A stretch of DNA of 64,000 nucleotides from Sebastes aleutianus (GCA_916700875.1 CAKAKS010000060.1:34149804-34213803), one strand, 5' to 3'. Shown: positions 37,584 through 50,084, counted from the first letter of the stretch. Program-made: numbers and translations. The notes: a model not told the origin generated them from the letters alone.

Positions 37584-37844
37584 TTGTGGACTTTGTTTAT
37601 TTGTTTTTCTAGATGGCTCATAAAATGTGTGTGTTTATGTGTGTGAGTCTGTGGTGTGTATGTCTCCCTCAGGGCACGTACAGGGCAAAGGGAGTGTGTC
37701 TGTGTAGGTGTGTAAACAGAGCACACACACACACACACACACGCACACTCATCACCCCGTGCTGAGGTGTTTATAAGTCCTGAGAGTGGAGATTCCCTTC
37801 GCACCCCCGAGGGCAATCTCATTCCAAACCAATTAAATGTACAC

Positions 37845-37887
<43 letters not shown>

Positions 37888-37890
37888 CAC

Positions 37891-37920
<30 letters not shown>
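37536..37920 (+). repeat. (TG)n and (CA)n microsatellite cluster
   Basis: (TG)n at 37536-37570 followed by GA; CA-rich tracts at about 37721-37742; and long (CA)n tracts at about 37848-37884 and 37892-37920. The region in between is short unique sequence. Confidence 0.92.
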
Positions 37921-37921
<1 letters not shown>

Positions 37922-38055
37922 GGAATGCTGACTTAAAGACGGCTCTGATCATGTGAACACACATCACCTACAGTAAGAGCATGACATGCATAAACAGCAT
38001 TCATGTCACTTTTGACTTTGAGGAAAATCATTGAAATTATTTCTTAGAAATTTTG

Positions 38056-38723
38056 TTAAAGCAGCAGTAGTCAGTATATATTCGGCATCATTGGGCAAAC
38101 ATCCCATAATAACCTTTCAGCATATTGTAATTCAAGTGTTCTGAGAGAAAACTAGACTTCTGCTCCTCCTCATGGCTCTGTTTTCAGACTTTAGAACATC
38201 TAGCCCGTGACGGGAGACTTTGACCAATCACAGGTCATTTCAGAGAGAGAGAGCGTTCCTATTGGCTGAGCTCCGGTCATGTGACCAGAACTTGGCGTTC
38301 CTTCACCAGATTTCACAATCGTTCTCCTTTTCCAGCTAAACCGTGCACTACAAGATGATTCAGAGACCATCTGAGGAGAGAAATAGGCATTAACGTAACA
38401 GAATATTGATTCATATTTGATCAGCGCTGCCTAGTTTGACCGTTTGGTCGGAGTTCAGAGTGATTGACAGCCGGCTCTCAGAGACGGCAGCTGGACAGCA
38501 GACCTCAGATCAGCTCTGACTGCTTGTTTTCCTTCGGTCTGTGAAATCTTGCAGATGCCGTTAGGAGCACCGGAGGACACCGGGGGACACCGGAGGACAC
38601 AGAGGGACATGATTTATTTCAGGTTACCTGTTTCATGCTCTACTGTCACGATATATCGACCGTTTTATAAAAATAACTTTTTCTAATCATATTTGCTCTA
38701 AATCTCAAATACTGATGCTTTAA
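38056..38723 (+). mobile_element. TTAA-bounded miniature element, 668 bp (longest copy of its family)
   Basis: It is bounded by TTAAAGCAGCAGTAGT and ACTGATGCTTTAA. Internal segments recur at 61-255 and 25110-25295, and a related element with GCTGCAG ends lies at 58653-59738. It contains several CCAATCA or ATTGG boxes in both orientations and an ACCGGAGGACAC repeat. No transposase is encoded. Confidence 0.7.
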
Positions 38724-39464
38724 GGAAATCAGGACATCTTTAAGGTTTTATATGAAAAAACTGTGAGAAAATTGATAACTGAAATTGAAATATGAACACT
38801 ATTAAATATGGAAGAAAAAAGTATTCAAACCAAAAATCTGTAATCATCAAATAAAGTAAAAACAACAAAAAAAAACTTAAATATAACATCTTTATAAAAG
38901 AAGATGTCAGTGGGATGCAGAGTAACCAAACCGTTAGAGATCGTCACTCCTCCTCATCCTGACCGTGTGTCACTGTTCTCACAATCTCTACCACCACCTA
39001 TTCCAAGAAGAGGACCTGCCAAGGATCACAAATTGTGGATTATTTTAACAGTCCTGTGATATGATGTATGTAGTTTTAGTTAAGATGAACCTTACAGGTG
39101 ACTGAATCTATGTACCTGTCATTTCTAAGTCATGTTCTTCTTTACTGAGAATATCACTATTAACCGTGCATCTGATGATCATCAACCTTCCTAGGTCCTC
39201 TCTACAAAATAACATGAATATGATTCAGTATAAAAATAATAACCATCACCATAAATCTTTTAGTGTTTTCATTGAACTGGAATCACTTGGCAAACGTGCT
39301 GCATCCTGATCTGTTTTATTTTGTTTTGTGTGCTTTATGACATCAACTGTAAAACTGGCCATCGTTCCTCTGAAGCACACGGAGAGGGTGGAGTTAAAGG
39401 TTGTTGAGCAAGTGAACATTAACTTGACCCACCAGATGGTTTATTACACAGAACCATCTGAGAG

Positions 39465-39865
39465 GCCGTCATTGGAAACTGTTTAGAAAAGGGCGGGCAC
39501 TTCCAAAAAACTACATGGCAGGTGATTGGATGAGCCATCTGTCAATCAAACTCTTGCCGGACCAGTCGGAAGAAGAGCGAAAACACATTTTCCATCGAAT
39601 TAAACTTCAGTGCTGTTTTTTGTTCTTCTTTCAATGAAGAAATCCTCTCCGGTTCTGATAGAACTGTCACACACACCTGAGCCACGCCCCCTAGCTGACT
39701 GTAGCTCCTCACAGGATGCTGATTGGTCCGTGCTCCGGCTTACCGGACACAAACGCATCACTTGAAGCGTGACACGATGGATTTTCCTGTGATACGTGAT
39801 CCCGCGATTCTCGTGTGATCTCGTGACATTGTGAGAATCTAGCTGCCGTGTGCGAGGTAAAGTGA
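39465..39865 (+). repeat. Interspersed fish-type repeat, about 400 bp
   Basis: The block GGGCGGGCACTTCCAAAAAA ... CTGAGCCACGCCCCCTAG ... GATCTCGTGACATTGTGAG resembles a repeat I associate with many percomorph genomes. There is no second copy in this window and no clear terminal repeat, so the call is tentative. Confidence 0.4.
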
Positions 39866-42443
39866 ATATAGGAGCACTGGTTAGATCAAATAGAGCAAAG
39901 CGTTGGGAATAACTGAAACACTTTTTAATTCAGCTTTTTAAATCAAAGGAAACTAAAAAAAACTATTTGGAAGAAAGCACTCATTTCAGTGATGGAGATC
40001 AGTCATTCCACATCTTTGAAAGTCATCAAGTCTCTGGTGTGTGCAGTTTGAAAACTTTGTTGTCGTAGATTCACAGCTACCATTTAAAGTGTGTGTGTGT
40101 GTGTGTGTGTGCTTCAGCACTTGCCATTGTGTGTCTACTTTATTACCACATGTCATCACTGTAGTTGTGTTCATGCTAAATAAATGCCTTGCGTTGTTTT
40201 GCCAAGGCGCCCTGGCACCTGTTATCCAGCGACTCCATCGGTTCGCTGTATCTGTTTACCCCGTTACTGATGAAAACACTACTGAGGACGTGTTGCTGCG
40301 CTACCTCTACAGACATATTTACTGCGGCGGGTATACCTCCAAAGAGTGCGTACGTTCTCTGTGTGTGTTCTCGTGTGTACACACACACACAGCCTCGTCT
40401 TCGTAGCCTGAAGGTGTTCAGGATCAAATTTATGGGCTAATATTCCTGTTCGGAGCTGCTATGACACAGCTGTGAACGAGGAGACGGATGATGAATAGAT
40501 GCAAATATAGATACAGGATGGAGGGAGCAGCTCGGTAGATCCACAGAGAGGTGAAGCTCGACCCAAACCTGTCAGTCTCGTCCACGCCGCTCTGCTTTAT
40601 GCCGGGTTCAGCGAGGCTGTTTTTCCGTTCTCAAGCAACACCTCTCCACACACCCATAACTCTCCACTTCTTAACTACCAGCACTAAAACCATCTCTGAT
40701 TAATTAGCTGGAAGACAACTCCTCGTGCTGCAGGCTCAGATTGTTATCCAGCGGGGTCGGGGTTTCTGGGATTTAATCTGCAGTTGCTGTAGGTTTATTT
40801 TTATTTAATATCTGCTCTGTAATAACTGAACTTGAGTCAGTTGCTATGTGACTTAACGTTATGTTGTCATCACTGGCTTTGGCACAGAAGGACGTTTTGG
40901 GTGTTTGATTTATTTGCATTCCCCCCCCCCCCGCCTCTTTCTGCATTCCTCTTCTCTTCCTCAGCTTTCTGCTCCTCTCTCTCTCCCACCTCTCTCTCTC
41001 TCTCTTCGCTTGTGTCTTTGGTTAAACGTCGTTAAGTTGCGGTTTCGGAATGATTCAGAAATTGTGGATTAATGTAAACAGCATGGACATTAGCGCAGGG
41101 GAACTACTTTTTATGACGTATAAACGTTCCAGCGCTTTAAGAGTTCCAACAGTCCGATGTGAAGGTATTTCACTGACTAAAATAACATCCAGCTTTTTGG
41201 AGTCATTTTCTCAGAGGACGTTTCTTTATCATCTCTGGTGTCAAATCGTGCTTCTTCCTGGTGTAAATATCTCCACGACCACGTTGCTGTAAAGCTGTTT
41301 GAAGACCATAAATTCCTCTTAGTGCGGAGCACAGATGGAGAAACTGTTTTTATCTCCCAGAACCAAACATACACAAAGCGACAGCAGCGGGGAACCGAGC
41401 CGCCGGTCTCATCTTGTAAAAAATGATTATAGCCTAATAACTTTGATTTAACACCTTATAACAAACACATCAATCTACTAATTCGCTCTCGGGCCACTGC
41501 TGCTGGCAGCTATTTGTTCCACCATTTGTTTTTGTTAAATGATGGATCGTTGCGCCGCAAAAATACTATTCACCGCTAGTCAGGCTGAAGAGAAGTTATA
41601 CAGCGGGCTCAGAGAGGTGTAAATGGTGCAAATGGAGACGGCAGTAGAAAAGCAAAGCGATGATTCATGTGTGACGGAGCAGACAAGAAGTTCTGTTTGG
41701 TTTAAGCTACAGTGACTCTAATCCCTCTGAGACGGAGCGAGCTGTTGTTAACCACGACTACCGCACGGCTAACGAACGGCATCAATTATCTGTCAACTGT
41801 TAATCTCTTGTGTTACATATGGAACATCTTTTATCTCTGCATTAACATGTATACTAGGCCTGTGTTTCCTAAACCCTATTTCATATTTGGTTCACACACA
41901 CGCCCACATTTCTCTGTGAGTTTGCCACCTGTTGATAATTTGAAAATTCCAGTAAGTTCCAGACTGAAATGACAGTGAGTCATCTATTCTGATGATTGGT
42001 GATATCCACCATATCCTGTGTGTGTGTGTGTGTGTGTCTGTTCAGTTAGGTCATATTCCCCTGGATAGTTTCGATTCATGATTGTATTACACATATATTG
42101 TACTAAAAGGAAGGTTAAGTGGTATTTCCTGGCGTGAACCGTCGGAGCCAACTCCTTTCAGTCACGATCAAGGACGGGAACATCTGCTGCCAAACAAATC
42201 ATCCAAGTACAACAAACCTGCCCGTATCACTCATATCCAACACGGTCCCTCAGCGCCACCAGATCTGTGCTGCATTAGCCCTCTAACACGTCACATGTCT
42301 GTCTATGTCCAGAGATGTCTGACCTTTGACCTGGAGGAGAGTTCTTCTGAGGACACTGAGGTCCACTGATTGAAAAAATGGTCCATGCCAAGGTTTTACG
42401 AAGGCTTCTTTTTCCAGTCAGGGTCCAATCAAAGTAAATTCAT
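39866..42443. other. No recognisable gene
   Basis: It contains a (TG)n at about 40089-40112, a C12 run at about 40921-40932 followed by CT-rich sequence, and (TG)n at about 42017-42038. Frames near 40041-40440 overlap on both strands without motifs. Confidence 0.5.
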
Positions 42444-42535
42444 CCTCATCCAGGATCTCAGGCTCATCCAGGATCTCAGGCTCAACCTGGATCTCAGGCT
42501 CATTCAGGATCTCAGGCTCATTCAGGACTCGTGTC
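42444..42535 (+). repeat. Short tandem array GGCTCATCCAGGATCTCA, five copies
   Basis: An 18-bp unit with small changes (CATTCAGG, CAACCTGG) gives a run of DLRLIQ in one frame. I see no gene context. Confidence 0.85.
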
Positions 42536-42599
42536 AGAAACCGTTTTCAGGCTCTGACCCAAAGGTTAAGACACTGATTCAAATCAACCTGAGATTTAG

Positions 42600-42899
42600 A
42601 GAATAAAGTCATAATATTATAATTATATTTTTCTCGTAAAGTTATGACTTTATTCTCTTAATATTCTGACTTTATTCTGTAAATCTCAGATGTGTTTTCC
42701 CTCAATGTGGCCCTAATACTCCGTAGTACATTGTCTCTTTGGCCTTCACTGCATTAGACTGATATACTATATACTCAGACTATAAACTGTGTTACCTTCA
42801 TCACAATGATCACATGTTTTGCGGCTCCAGACAGATTTATTTTGTTTATTTTTTGCCTAAAATGGCTCTTTTGATGGTAAAGGTTGCTGACCCTTGAAC
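42600..42899 (-). mobile_element. Miniature element with TCAGCAACC ends, copy 2 (partial)
   Basis: This is the inverse orientation of the 23- and 45-kb copies. It holds CCCTCAATGTGGCCCTAATA, CATTGTCTCTTTGGCC and GGTTGCTGACCC. The distal half is missing. Confidence 0.65.
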
Positions 42900-42902
42900 T
42901 AG

Positions 42903-43240
42903 TTAAAGGTGCTCTATACGATATCCAAAATATTAATACAGCAGTAAACATACATTTGTTTTAAACACAGAGAGGAGTAATGTCTACCTGAGCAGAGAGT
43001 GAAGTCGCTCTCCCTCTGTGTGTGTTGTAATCTGAGCTTGTCTGTGCTTTGTTTACATAGCCGGTTCGGCTTTTAGTGCATGTGAGTGTGTCCCACTGGC
43101 TCGCTGCATTGCTCTCATACGGCGTTTACAACGTCGTCCCGACCGACGGCACTGTCATGGAAGCCTTTCGATTGGTGGACAACCTGCTCTACCCTCTGAG
43201 CCCCCATATAGAGCAGTTCTAGACCGTACTCTATAATCTA
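42903..43240 (+). mobile_element. Miniature element (TTAAAGGTGCTCTA family)
   Basis: It begins TTAAAGGTGCTCTATACG and includes GAGTGAAGTCGCTCTCCC and CAACGTCGTCCCGACCGACG, the complement of words in the 2.8- and 12.8-kb copies. The right boundary is not clear. Confidence 0.55.
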
Positions 43241-43336
43241 AAAAAACAAACATGAATGACCAGGTCAGTCAGAATAACACAAAGAATGTTCCTGTAATAC
43301 GTCAATGATCAATATATTAGAAATAGCAGATCACTT

Positions 43337-43590
43337 GGGGTAAGGACTCATTCCCTACCCGGAGTAGGCAATCCATCGGTTTCCTGCTGAGAACCACGGC
43401 CTCAGATTTAGAGGTGCTGATCCTCATCCCGGCCGCTTCACACTCGCCTGCGAACCGATCCAGTGAGTGCTGGAGGTGACAGACCAATGATGCCAACAGG
43501 ACAACATCATCTGCAAAAGCAGCGATGAGATCCTCAGCACACCCAACTGCAAACCCTCCTCCCCCCCGGCTACTAATACATGCTTTTATT
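43337..43590 (-). mobile_element. LINE fragment with reverse transcriptase FADD motif
   Basis: The minus strand encodes AFADDVVLLASLVCHLQHSL and AGMRISTSKSEAVVLSRKPM, the catalytic FADD box and following thumb-side motif of a LINE reverse transcriptase of the same group as the 20.5-kb fragment. It ends just after PMDCLLRVGNESLPQV. Both 5' and 3' parts are missing. It is surrounded by unrelated sequence. Confidence 0.8.
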
Positions 43591-44517
43591 GCGTCTCTCA
43601 TACATGTGGTTGTGCAAAATGGTGGAAAAAGTGCTGAGAAAAAAAATGCAAAATCCAATTTTTAACCATGACAATGTTCCTATCATTATACCGGTGGTTT
43701 TGGTTCCCTAAACGCAGCCCTACTTTAGACTTGCTTTAGTTGCCATCAGCTGTTATTATCTGGGACATCTGGAAGATGTTCCCTTTATAAATGTTGACAG
43801 TCATGATGAATGTTTTGTTTGATATGTCAATTTAAAAAAATGCACTTTGCAGCATGAACTATCCGCCCAATGTCACAAAGTCACGAGCGTAATTAGCCTA
43901 CTGTTGCTTTTATATGGAGGCCATTATCACCGGCTATAAACAGCCGCTGTAGTCCGTCGCCCCTCTCTTCTGGTCAGATCCAGGATCAGTCATGTTTTAC
44001 TGGCCTCATGTGCTTCACATGTGCTGTCCAGCTCCACTCAAGTCCTCCGTGGGTAAATACTGTCTGTAGGTATATTTCACTTCATCGACTCAGTCGGGAG
44101 GAACTCCATCTCCAATGTGGCCGCTGGTTATGATTTGAAACACAATTACTTTGTGGAAAACATCAGTTTTACTTCACCATAATCGTTGTGGTTGGTATTG
44201 CTGATGTTGTTTACAAACATTGGTGAATTTTTTTGAATATATTTTCATTACCGTTGAACCGTTACATGCTCGCCGTTGGGTTCAAAATCATTTTCCAACT
44301 TACTAACGTCATCGGAGGTTTTATGAAACCTTTTGAGAATTGGATAATGACATAAATGTTATGTGATCGAGGTGAAACACGGCTGGTAGTCTTCCCAAAA
44401 GTTACTATTATACTATACTATAAACATATACTGTGAGAAATTATGTTCCAACATATAAGCCTTTATTATATTATATACACATATATTATGTATTGTATCA
44501 TAGTGTATCATTGGAAG

Positions 44518-44821
44518 CAGGGATGCACCGATACCGCTTTTTTTCAGACCGAGTACAAGTACAAGTAATTACATTTGGGTACTCGCCGATACCGAGTACC
44601 GATACGAGTACTTCTCTGTGCCGAAAGATCCTCGTTAACAGCCAGCTGGAGGGTGTGAGCGACACACGGCAGGCTGGGGAGTCCCGCATACGAGGCGGTG
44701 CGCCCAGCTGGGTTGGGCGAACCACCGTGAAGTGGTATCGGTGCCGTTGTATCGGAGCCGTTTTGCGAGTACATGAGCACAGTATCGGCCAATATCCAAT
44801 TAGGGATGCACCGATACCCTA
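44518..44821 (-). mobile_element. Complete 304-bp copy of the chimeric hAT-like family, with target duplication
   Basis: An exact 8-bp duplication, ATTGGAAG, flanks the element (44510-44517 and 44822-44829), as expected for hAT transposition. The left end is CAGGGATGCACCGATACC. Read on the minus strand, it carries the same transposase fragment (LPSLPCVAHTLQLAVNEDL) and the same GTACTCGCAAAACGG region as the copies at 3 and 10 kb. The 28S block is reduced to, at most, about 40 bp at the same position. The + strand right end (GATGCACCGATACCCTA) is not a simple inverted copy of the left end. Confidence 0.8.
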
Positions 44822-45621
44822 ATTGGAAGAGATTACTTTATAATGTATTGCACTTATATTTTCTTTATACGTTTCTTTGGAAACTTTAGTTCCAGTTCTT
44901 ATAAACCTTGTTGAGTTGGTCCATGAGATCAAACTAGTCAGGATGCCAAATCACAATCAGACCAGCTCTGCACTAACAGGCTTGGCTCAACAACAGGGAC
45001 ATTCAGAGACACTGTACCCTCCCTCACGCTCACATTTAAACCTCCCGGTTATTGTTGCCGTTCTTCTTCTTACTTTCTTTTCTTCCCATCAGCTGGCTTT
45101 AGCCTGCGTGGAGCACACATTGTACTGTCACGGCTCCCACTCTGGTCATTAGCAGGAATGAGCTTTGGCTTTAATTATAAAACACCAGCCCTTCAAACCC
45201 GCTGTTTTATTGTTCCTGGGTATTTTTATATGACTGGTTCTCCAACATGAAATGGATTGCTTGTGTGCGAATAATCAAAACTTGTTAATTTTTGAGAGCC
45301 TCCGGGCTCTCTGGTAGAGGAGAGATTCTTTCTCTTTTGTTGCTCAACATAACAATATGGGACTAAAATTAAACAGAATCCGTGCTGACAAGTTCTTTTC
45401 TTCATAAACATCACAACCTGATGGTATTTGGGTTTCATAACTTCTAGAAAAATGCTGCATGTTGTTTTTTAACCACACTAGCTCCGTGGCTCTATAGGGA
45501 GCATACAATGTCGGCCAATCCAGACTGAAATATCTCAACATCTTTTGGATGTATTGTTATGACATTTTGTGCAGATATTCTTGGTCCCCAGAGGATGAAT
45601 CCTACTGACTTTGATGATCCC

Positions 45622-46118
45622 CTAACGGAGGGGTCAGCAACCTTTACTATCAAAAGAGCCATTTTAGGCAAATAAAAAAATCTGTCTGGAGCCGCAAAAC
45701 ATGTGATCATTGTGATGAAGGTAACACAGTTTATAGTCTAAGTATATAGTATATAAGTCTAATGCAGTGAGGGCCAAAGAGACAATGTACTACGGAGTAT
45801 TAGGGCCACATTGAGGGAAAAAACATCTGAGATTTACACAATAAAGTCATAACTTTACGAGAAAAAAAAAAAATAGCACGTAAAAATACTACTTTATAAT
45901 ATTATGACTTTATTTTCTAAATCTCAGATTTATTATTTTTCCTAAATGTGGCCCTAATACTCCGTCGTACTGTCGTTCCATAGACCTACAACAATGATCA
46001 ATAAAAATGAAAATGTAAACAAAAAGCAGTTATTCATTTCCACTAATTCTTTTATAAATTCCACAGGGAGCCTCTGGAGAGGAGCTGAAGACACGCAGGT
46101 TGCTGACCCCTGGTTTAG
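45622..46118 (+). mobile_element. Miniature element with AGGGGTCAGCAACC ends, copy 3 (longest)
   Basis: The left end is AGGGGTCAGCAACCTTTA and the right end CAGGTTGCTGACCCCTGG. The inverted match continues outward as CCCTAACGG on the left and GTTTAGGG on the right. The interior has the GGGCCACATTGAGGG / CCTAAATGTGGCCC inverted core. The ends resemble a hAT terminus (CAGGGGTCAGCAAC), but no direct 8-bp duplication is visible. Confidence 0.65.
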
Positions 46119-48127
46119 GGTCGCCATGAGGTTGACATTTTTAGGTTTTAGATAAACTATTGGATAAATTGCAAAGAAATTTGGTCCACACATTAATTTT
46201 CGTTAGCACGCTGAAATTAGCATTTAGCACCGCTGTGCTAAAGTACAGCCTCACACAGCTGCATGCAGACTTTCATCTTATTCAGAAGAAGAAGAAGTCT
46301 GAATTCAGTCTTTATTAGGTGGAAGCTGTTTGGATAACGGCTCTTTGCTCCATATGGAACAGTTAGTTTCTGTGTATCCAATTATACGTACAGTTTCATC
46401 ACACAGTAAACTATACTTCCTTCCTTCCTTCCACCAATGTGGAAAGAGGCAACATCCTTGCCCGGCGTGATATTCCGCGGTGCATCTGAGAGAGAAGAGG
46501 CATCTCTCCGCTGTGTTAATGTTTGGAACATCTGAGAAGCTATTTGTTGACTGTTGAAACCACTGACTGTCTCAACAGTCCCTGAAATCAACAAGCCAAC
46601 GTCAGCCACTGGTGACTGCAGCAGAACACATTTGGCCGACACTCTCAGCTTTGCTGGAGGAGGAAACGGGTCTGATTTTTTTCACCGGATGGAAAAACGT
46701 CGGCATTAATTTACTTCATAAAAAGGCAAATTCTTTTTGTTTTCAGTGCGGTCGGCTGGGGTTGTTCTGCCTGGGTGAGAGACGAAGGGATAAATTGTAC
46801 TTTCACACGTGTTTTAATTCAGGGTCTTTCCATTAGAACCTCTTAGATTGAGAGGAAACTGTTCACTAGAAAAATAAAGCTCAGGCCATCTGCCTTCTTT
46901 CAACTTTCTATAGCGAGTAATTTCTCTGTTCCTGGACCGTATGTTCCCAAAGAGGCAAAAATGATTTACAGTATTTTGCACGACAAACAGAGAGATTGGG
47001 CTTTGCAAACTTCCCATAATGATGACAGTGTTCTGTATCTCTCACACATCAGTACACCTCCTCTCTTTGAGGGGGGTGGGGGGGGGGCTGACACGGGTCC
47101 CCGCAGAGCTCAATGATCACAGGACAAAAGTGGAGGGCAGACGGGCCGCCTGCCATAAAGAAGGAGCTGAAAGGGTTTTTATCAAGGAGAGGAAGAATAG
47201 ACTCCCCATGCAGATTAATAAAATAACCCCGAGGTTCTTCTATACAAACCCTGATCTGCACCCCCCACCAGAAATACCACACACACACACACACACACAC
47301 ATACAGAATACCTGGGGTCAGCCTCACCTGTTGCCTAGCAACAACTGATGGGATAAAAAGCCGGTGGTGCTCCGATGATTAAAACTTCCCGGGTAGCGGT
47401 GTTTGATCCCCGGTACGCCGTCATTGTCTCTCCACAGCTTCATAAGAGACGGGAGGCTGGGCAGCGAGAGGGAAGAGAATATATAAACTTTCTCACTCCT
47501 GTCAGGAGGTGGCTGGCTTTGCTCACTGACTTTTCCTCTAATTTTTGGAGGATAAAGAACCCCCCCCCACCACCACCACCACCACCTCCACGACTCAAGT
47601 GAACTCAGGAGTCTCTTTACTTTCCCCCCCCCCTCCTGTCATACTAGTCACTTTGACAATTCACCGGTCGGTCACGTTTCTCAAAGAGAGGCTACAAAGA
47701 AGAGGAAATACATCAGTTGAGGTCGTAGCGAGGGTCAGACACACAGAGCGGAGGCCTTTCCTCTTTCCTAACAGTCCTGCTCTCAGTTTATTTAAAGTGT
47801 TGCTGCCGAGGGGGGGGGGGACACCGCTTCGGAAGGAATGTGTAGTTAATGCCACGCTCATGGCCAAATTAGTCAGGCCTGCTGAGGGGATTCCTCCTGG
47901 GGTCACTTCCACAGTAAAGAGCAGCACACGTACACTTCAGCGCAGCACATCCACATGAACCGCATATTTCCATACTTACATGTGCACATACATATTCATG
48001 ATTTATAAACTAACACCAACAAGGTTAGTGTGGCACAAATACGTTCAGGCAGTGTACCAACACACGCTTAAAGATATGATATGCAACACTTGTCGGTTGG
48101 TGTTTGTGAACACACAGCATTCAAAGT
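46119..48127. other. No recognisable gene
   Basis: It contains GAAGAA and TTCCTTCC short tracts, a (CA)n at about 47278-47302, C- and CCA-rich runs at 47561-47592 and a G12 run at 47809-47820. No coding motif is seen. Confidence 0.5.
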
Positions 48128-48800
48128 TGGCCACACCTCCACGGCACCACACCTCCATACCTCCACGGCACCACACCTCCACATCTCCACCGCACCACAC
48201 CTCCACACCTCCATACCTCCACGGCACCACACCTCCACGGCACCACACCTCCATACCTCCACGGCACCACACCTCCACATCTCCACCGCACCACACCTCC
48301 ACACCTCCATACCTCCACGGCACCACACCTCCACGGCACCACACCTCCATACCTCCACGGCACCACACCTCCATACCTCCACGGCACCACACCTCCACGG
48401 CACCACACCTCCACATCTCCACGGCACCACACCTCCACACCTCCAAACCTCCACGGCACCACACCTCCACGGCACCACACCTCCACATCTCCACGGCACC
48501 ACACCTCCACATCTCCACTGCACCACACCTCCACACCTCCACAGCACCACACCTCCACACCTCCACAGCACCACACCTCCACACCTCCACGGCACCACAC
48601 CTCCACAGCACCACAGCACCACACCTCCACACCTCCACAGCACCACACCTCCACACCTCCACAGCACCACACCTCCACACCTCCACATCTCCACTGCACC
48701 ACACCTCCACACCTCCACAGCACCACACCTCCACACCTCCACATCTCCACTGCACCACACCTCCACACCTCCACAGCACCACACCTCCACGGCACCACGA
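48128..48800 (+). repeat. Minisatellite of CACCACACCTCCACACCTCC type, about 670 bp
   Basis: The array is made of the words CACCACACCTCCA, TACCTCCACGG, CATCTCCAC and ACCTCCACAG in 9-bp steps. All six frames stay open because unit lengths are multiples of three and no stop fits the words. The roughly 230-280-residue frames on both strands are therefore artefacts. Confidence 0.93.
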
Positions 48801-49069
48801 GCCGAGAGGTACAAAGTAGCAAATCAGAGAAGACTTTGTTAGCTTTGGAAAGACCTGTGCTAGCTGTTTTACCCTGTTTCTGTGCTAAGCTAAGCTAAGC
48901 TAGGCTACGTTAACGTCTACACAGTCGATCTTCTCATCCGACTCTCAGCAAGGAAGCCAAGAAGCTTCAACATGTCAATCTATTGATTTCAACACAAACT
49001 TAACACAGGAGGATTATTTGTTGTTATTTGAGAGGAATATGGGTCAAGATGGGGAATCTGTGGTAACTG

Positions 49070-49070
<1 letters not shown>

Positions 49071-49139
<69 letters not shown>

Positions 49140-49288
49140 CCCTTCTCTTTTGACCTTCTCTATACAAAACTGTGACCTGCTCTCCGTCTGTGTGTTCAGC
49201 TGACAGCTCTCGCTCTCTGTGATTATCTGTCCTCGACTACCTCCTCAATCCCTCTTACTACGAAATGATCCCCTCAATCACCCCAGTG

Positions 49289-49319
<31 letters not shown>

Positions 49320-49496
49320 ACGCACACAGACACACACACACACACACACAGTTAAGATGAGTTGGCCCCACCTGCCGCTCCCCCACACATGCACCTGTCT
49401 GATCCCTGTTTATGTTAATCTAATCCTCCATGTCTCTGTTTATAATAGAATTTCAAGAATCAATAATTATTTATTAGACCTTCTAGATCCTGTATT

Positions 49497-49549
<53 letters not shown>
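49071..49549 (+). repeat. (CA)n and (TG)n microsatellite cluster
   Basis: CA tracts at about 49071-49136 and 49288-49350 and a pure TG tract at about 49500-49548. Confidence 0.93.
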
Positions 49550-49550
<1 letters not shown>

Positions 49551-50084
49551 TATTTTCATAACTTTGTACAGCCTCTCTGTCTCTCTCTCTCGCTTCATGC
49601 TGAGAGAATGCTCCGGATCGCCACCGAGCTATTTGCAGCTTTAATAGACGCAACGTGAGAAAAAACCCTGCATATAAGGCCACGGACTGCACCGCTGTGT
49701 TTTCACAGACCCCCCGCCCCCAGAGAGACACGCGCTATCAACTGCTGTCCACACTGAGCCCGGCCTAATTCATTAACCGATGACAGGACGGTGGATCAAC
49801 ATTGTCACTGTCATCTGGGAATGTTATGAGTCACAGCGCCCGGTGGAATGAGCAGTTTGGAGATCACAGGCGTTAGTGGTATGTTTGCTGCTCTGAAGCG
49901 TCTGAGGATTAAGAGCGTAAATGGATTTGTGCAATGTCATATGAATATAACACAGTGGACATCTGCTGAGCTGAATGATATCAGCCTCTGATGGTAACCT
50001 CTGATTGTAGCTTACAGACGGGGGAATGCTAGGTGTGATTAGCTTCTGATACTCTTTGAACTGCAGCTTGTCAAACCCTGACAA

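Noticed and set aside
48045..48842. Open frames of 233-279 residues on both strands (HHTSTPP / EVWRCGAV repeats)
   Set aside because: They come from a stop-free minisatellite. All frames are open at once, and there is no start context, domain or splice pattern.
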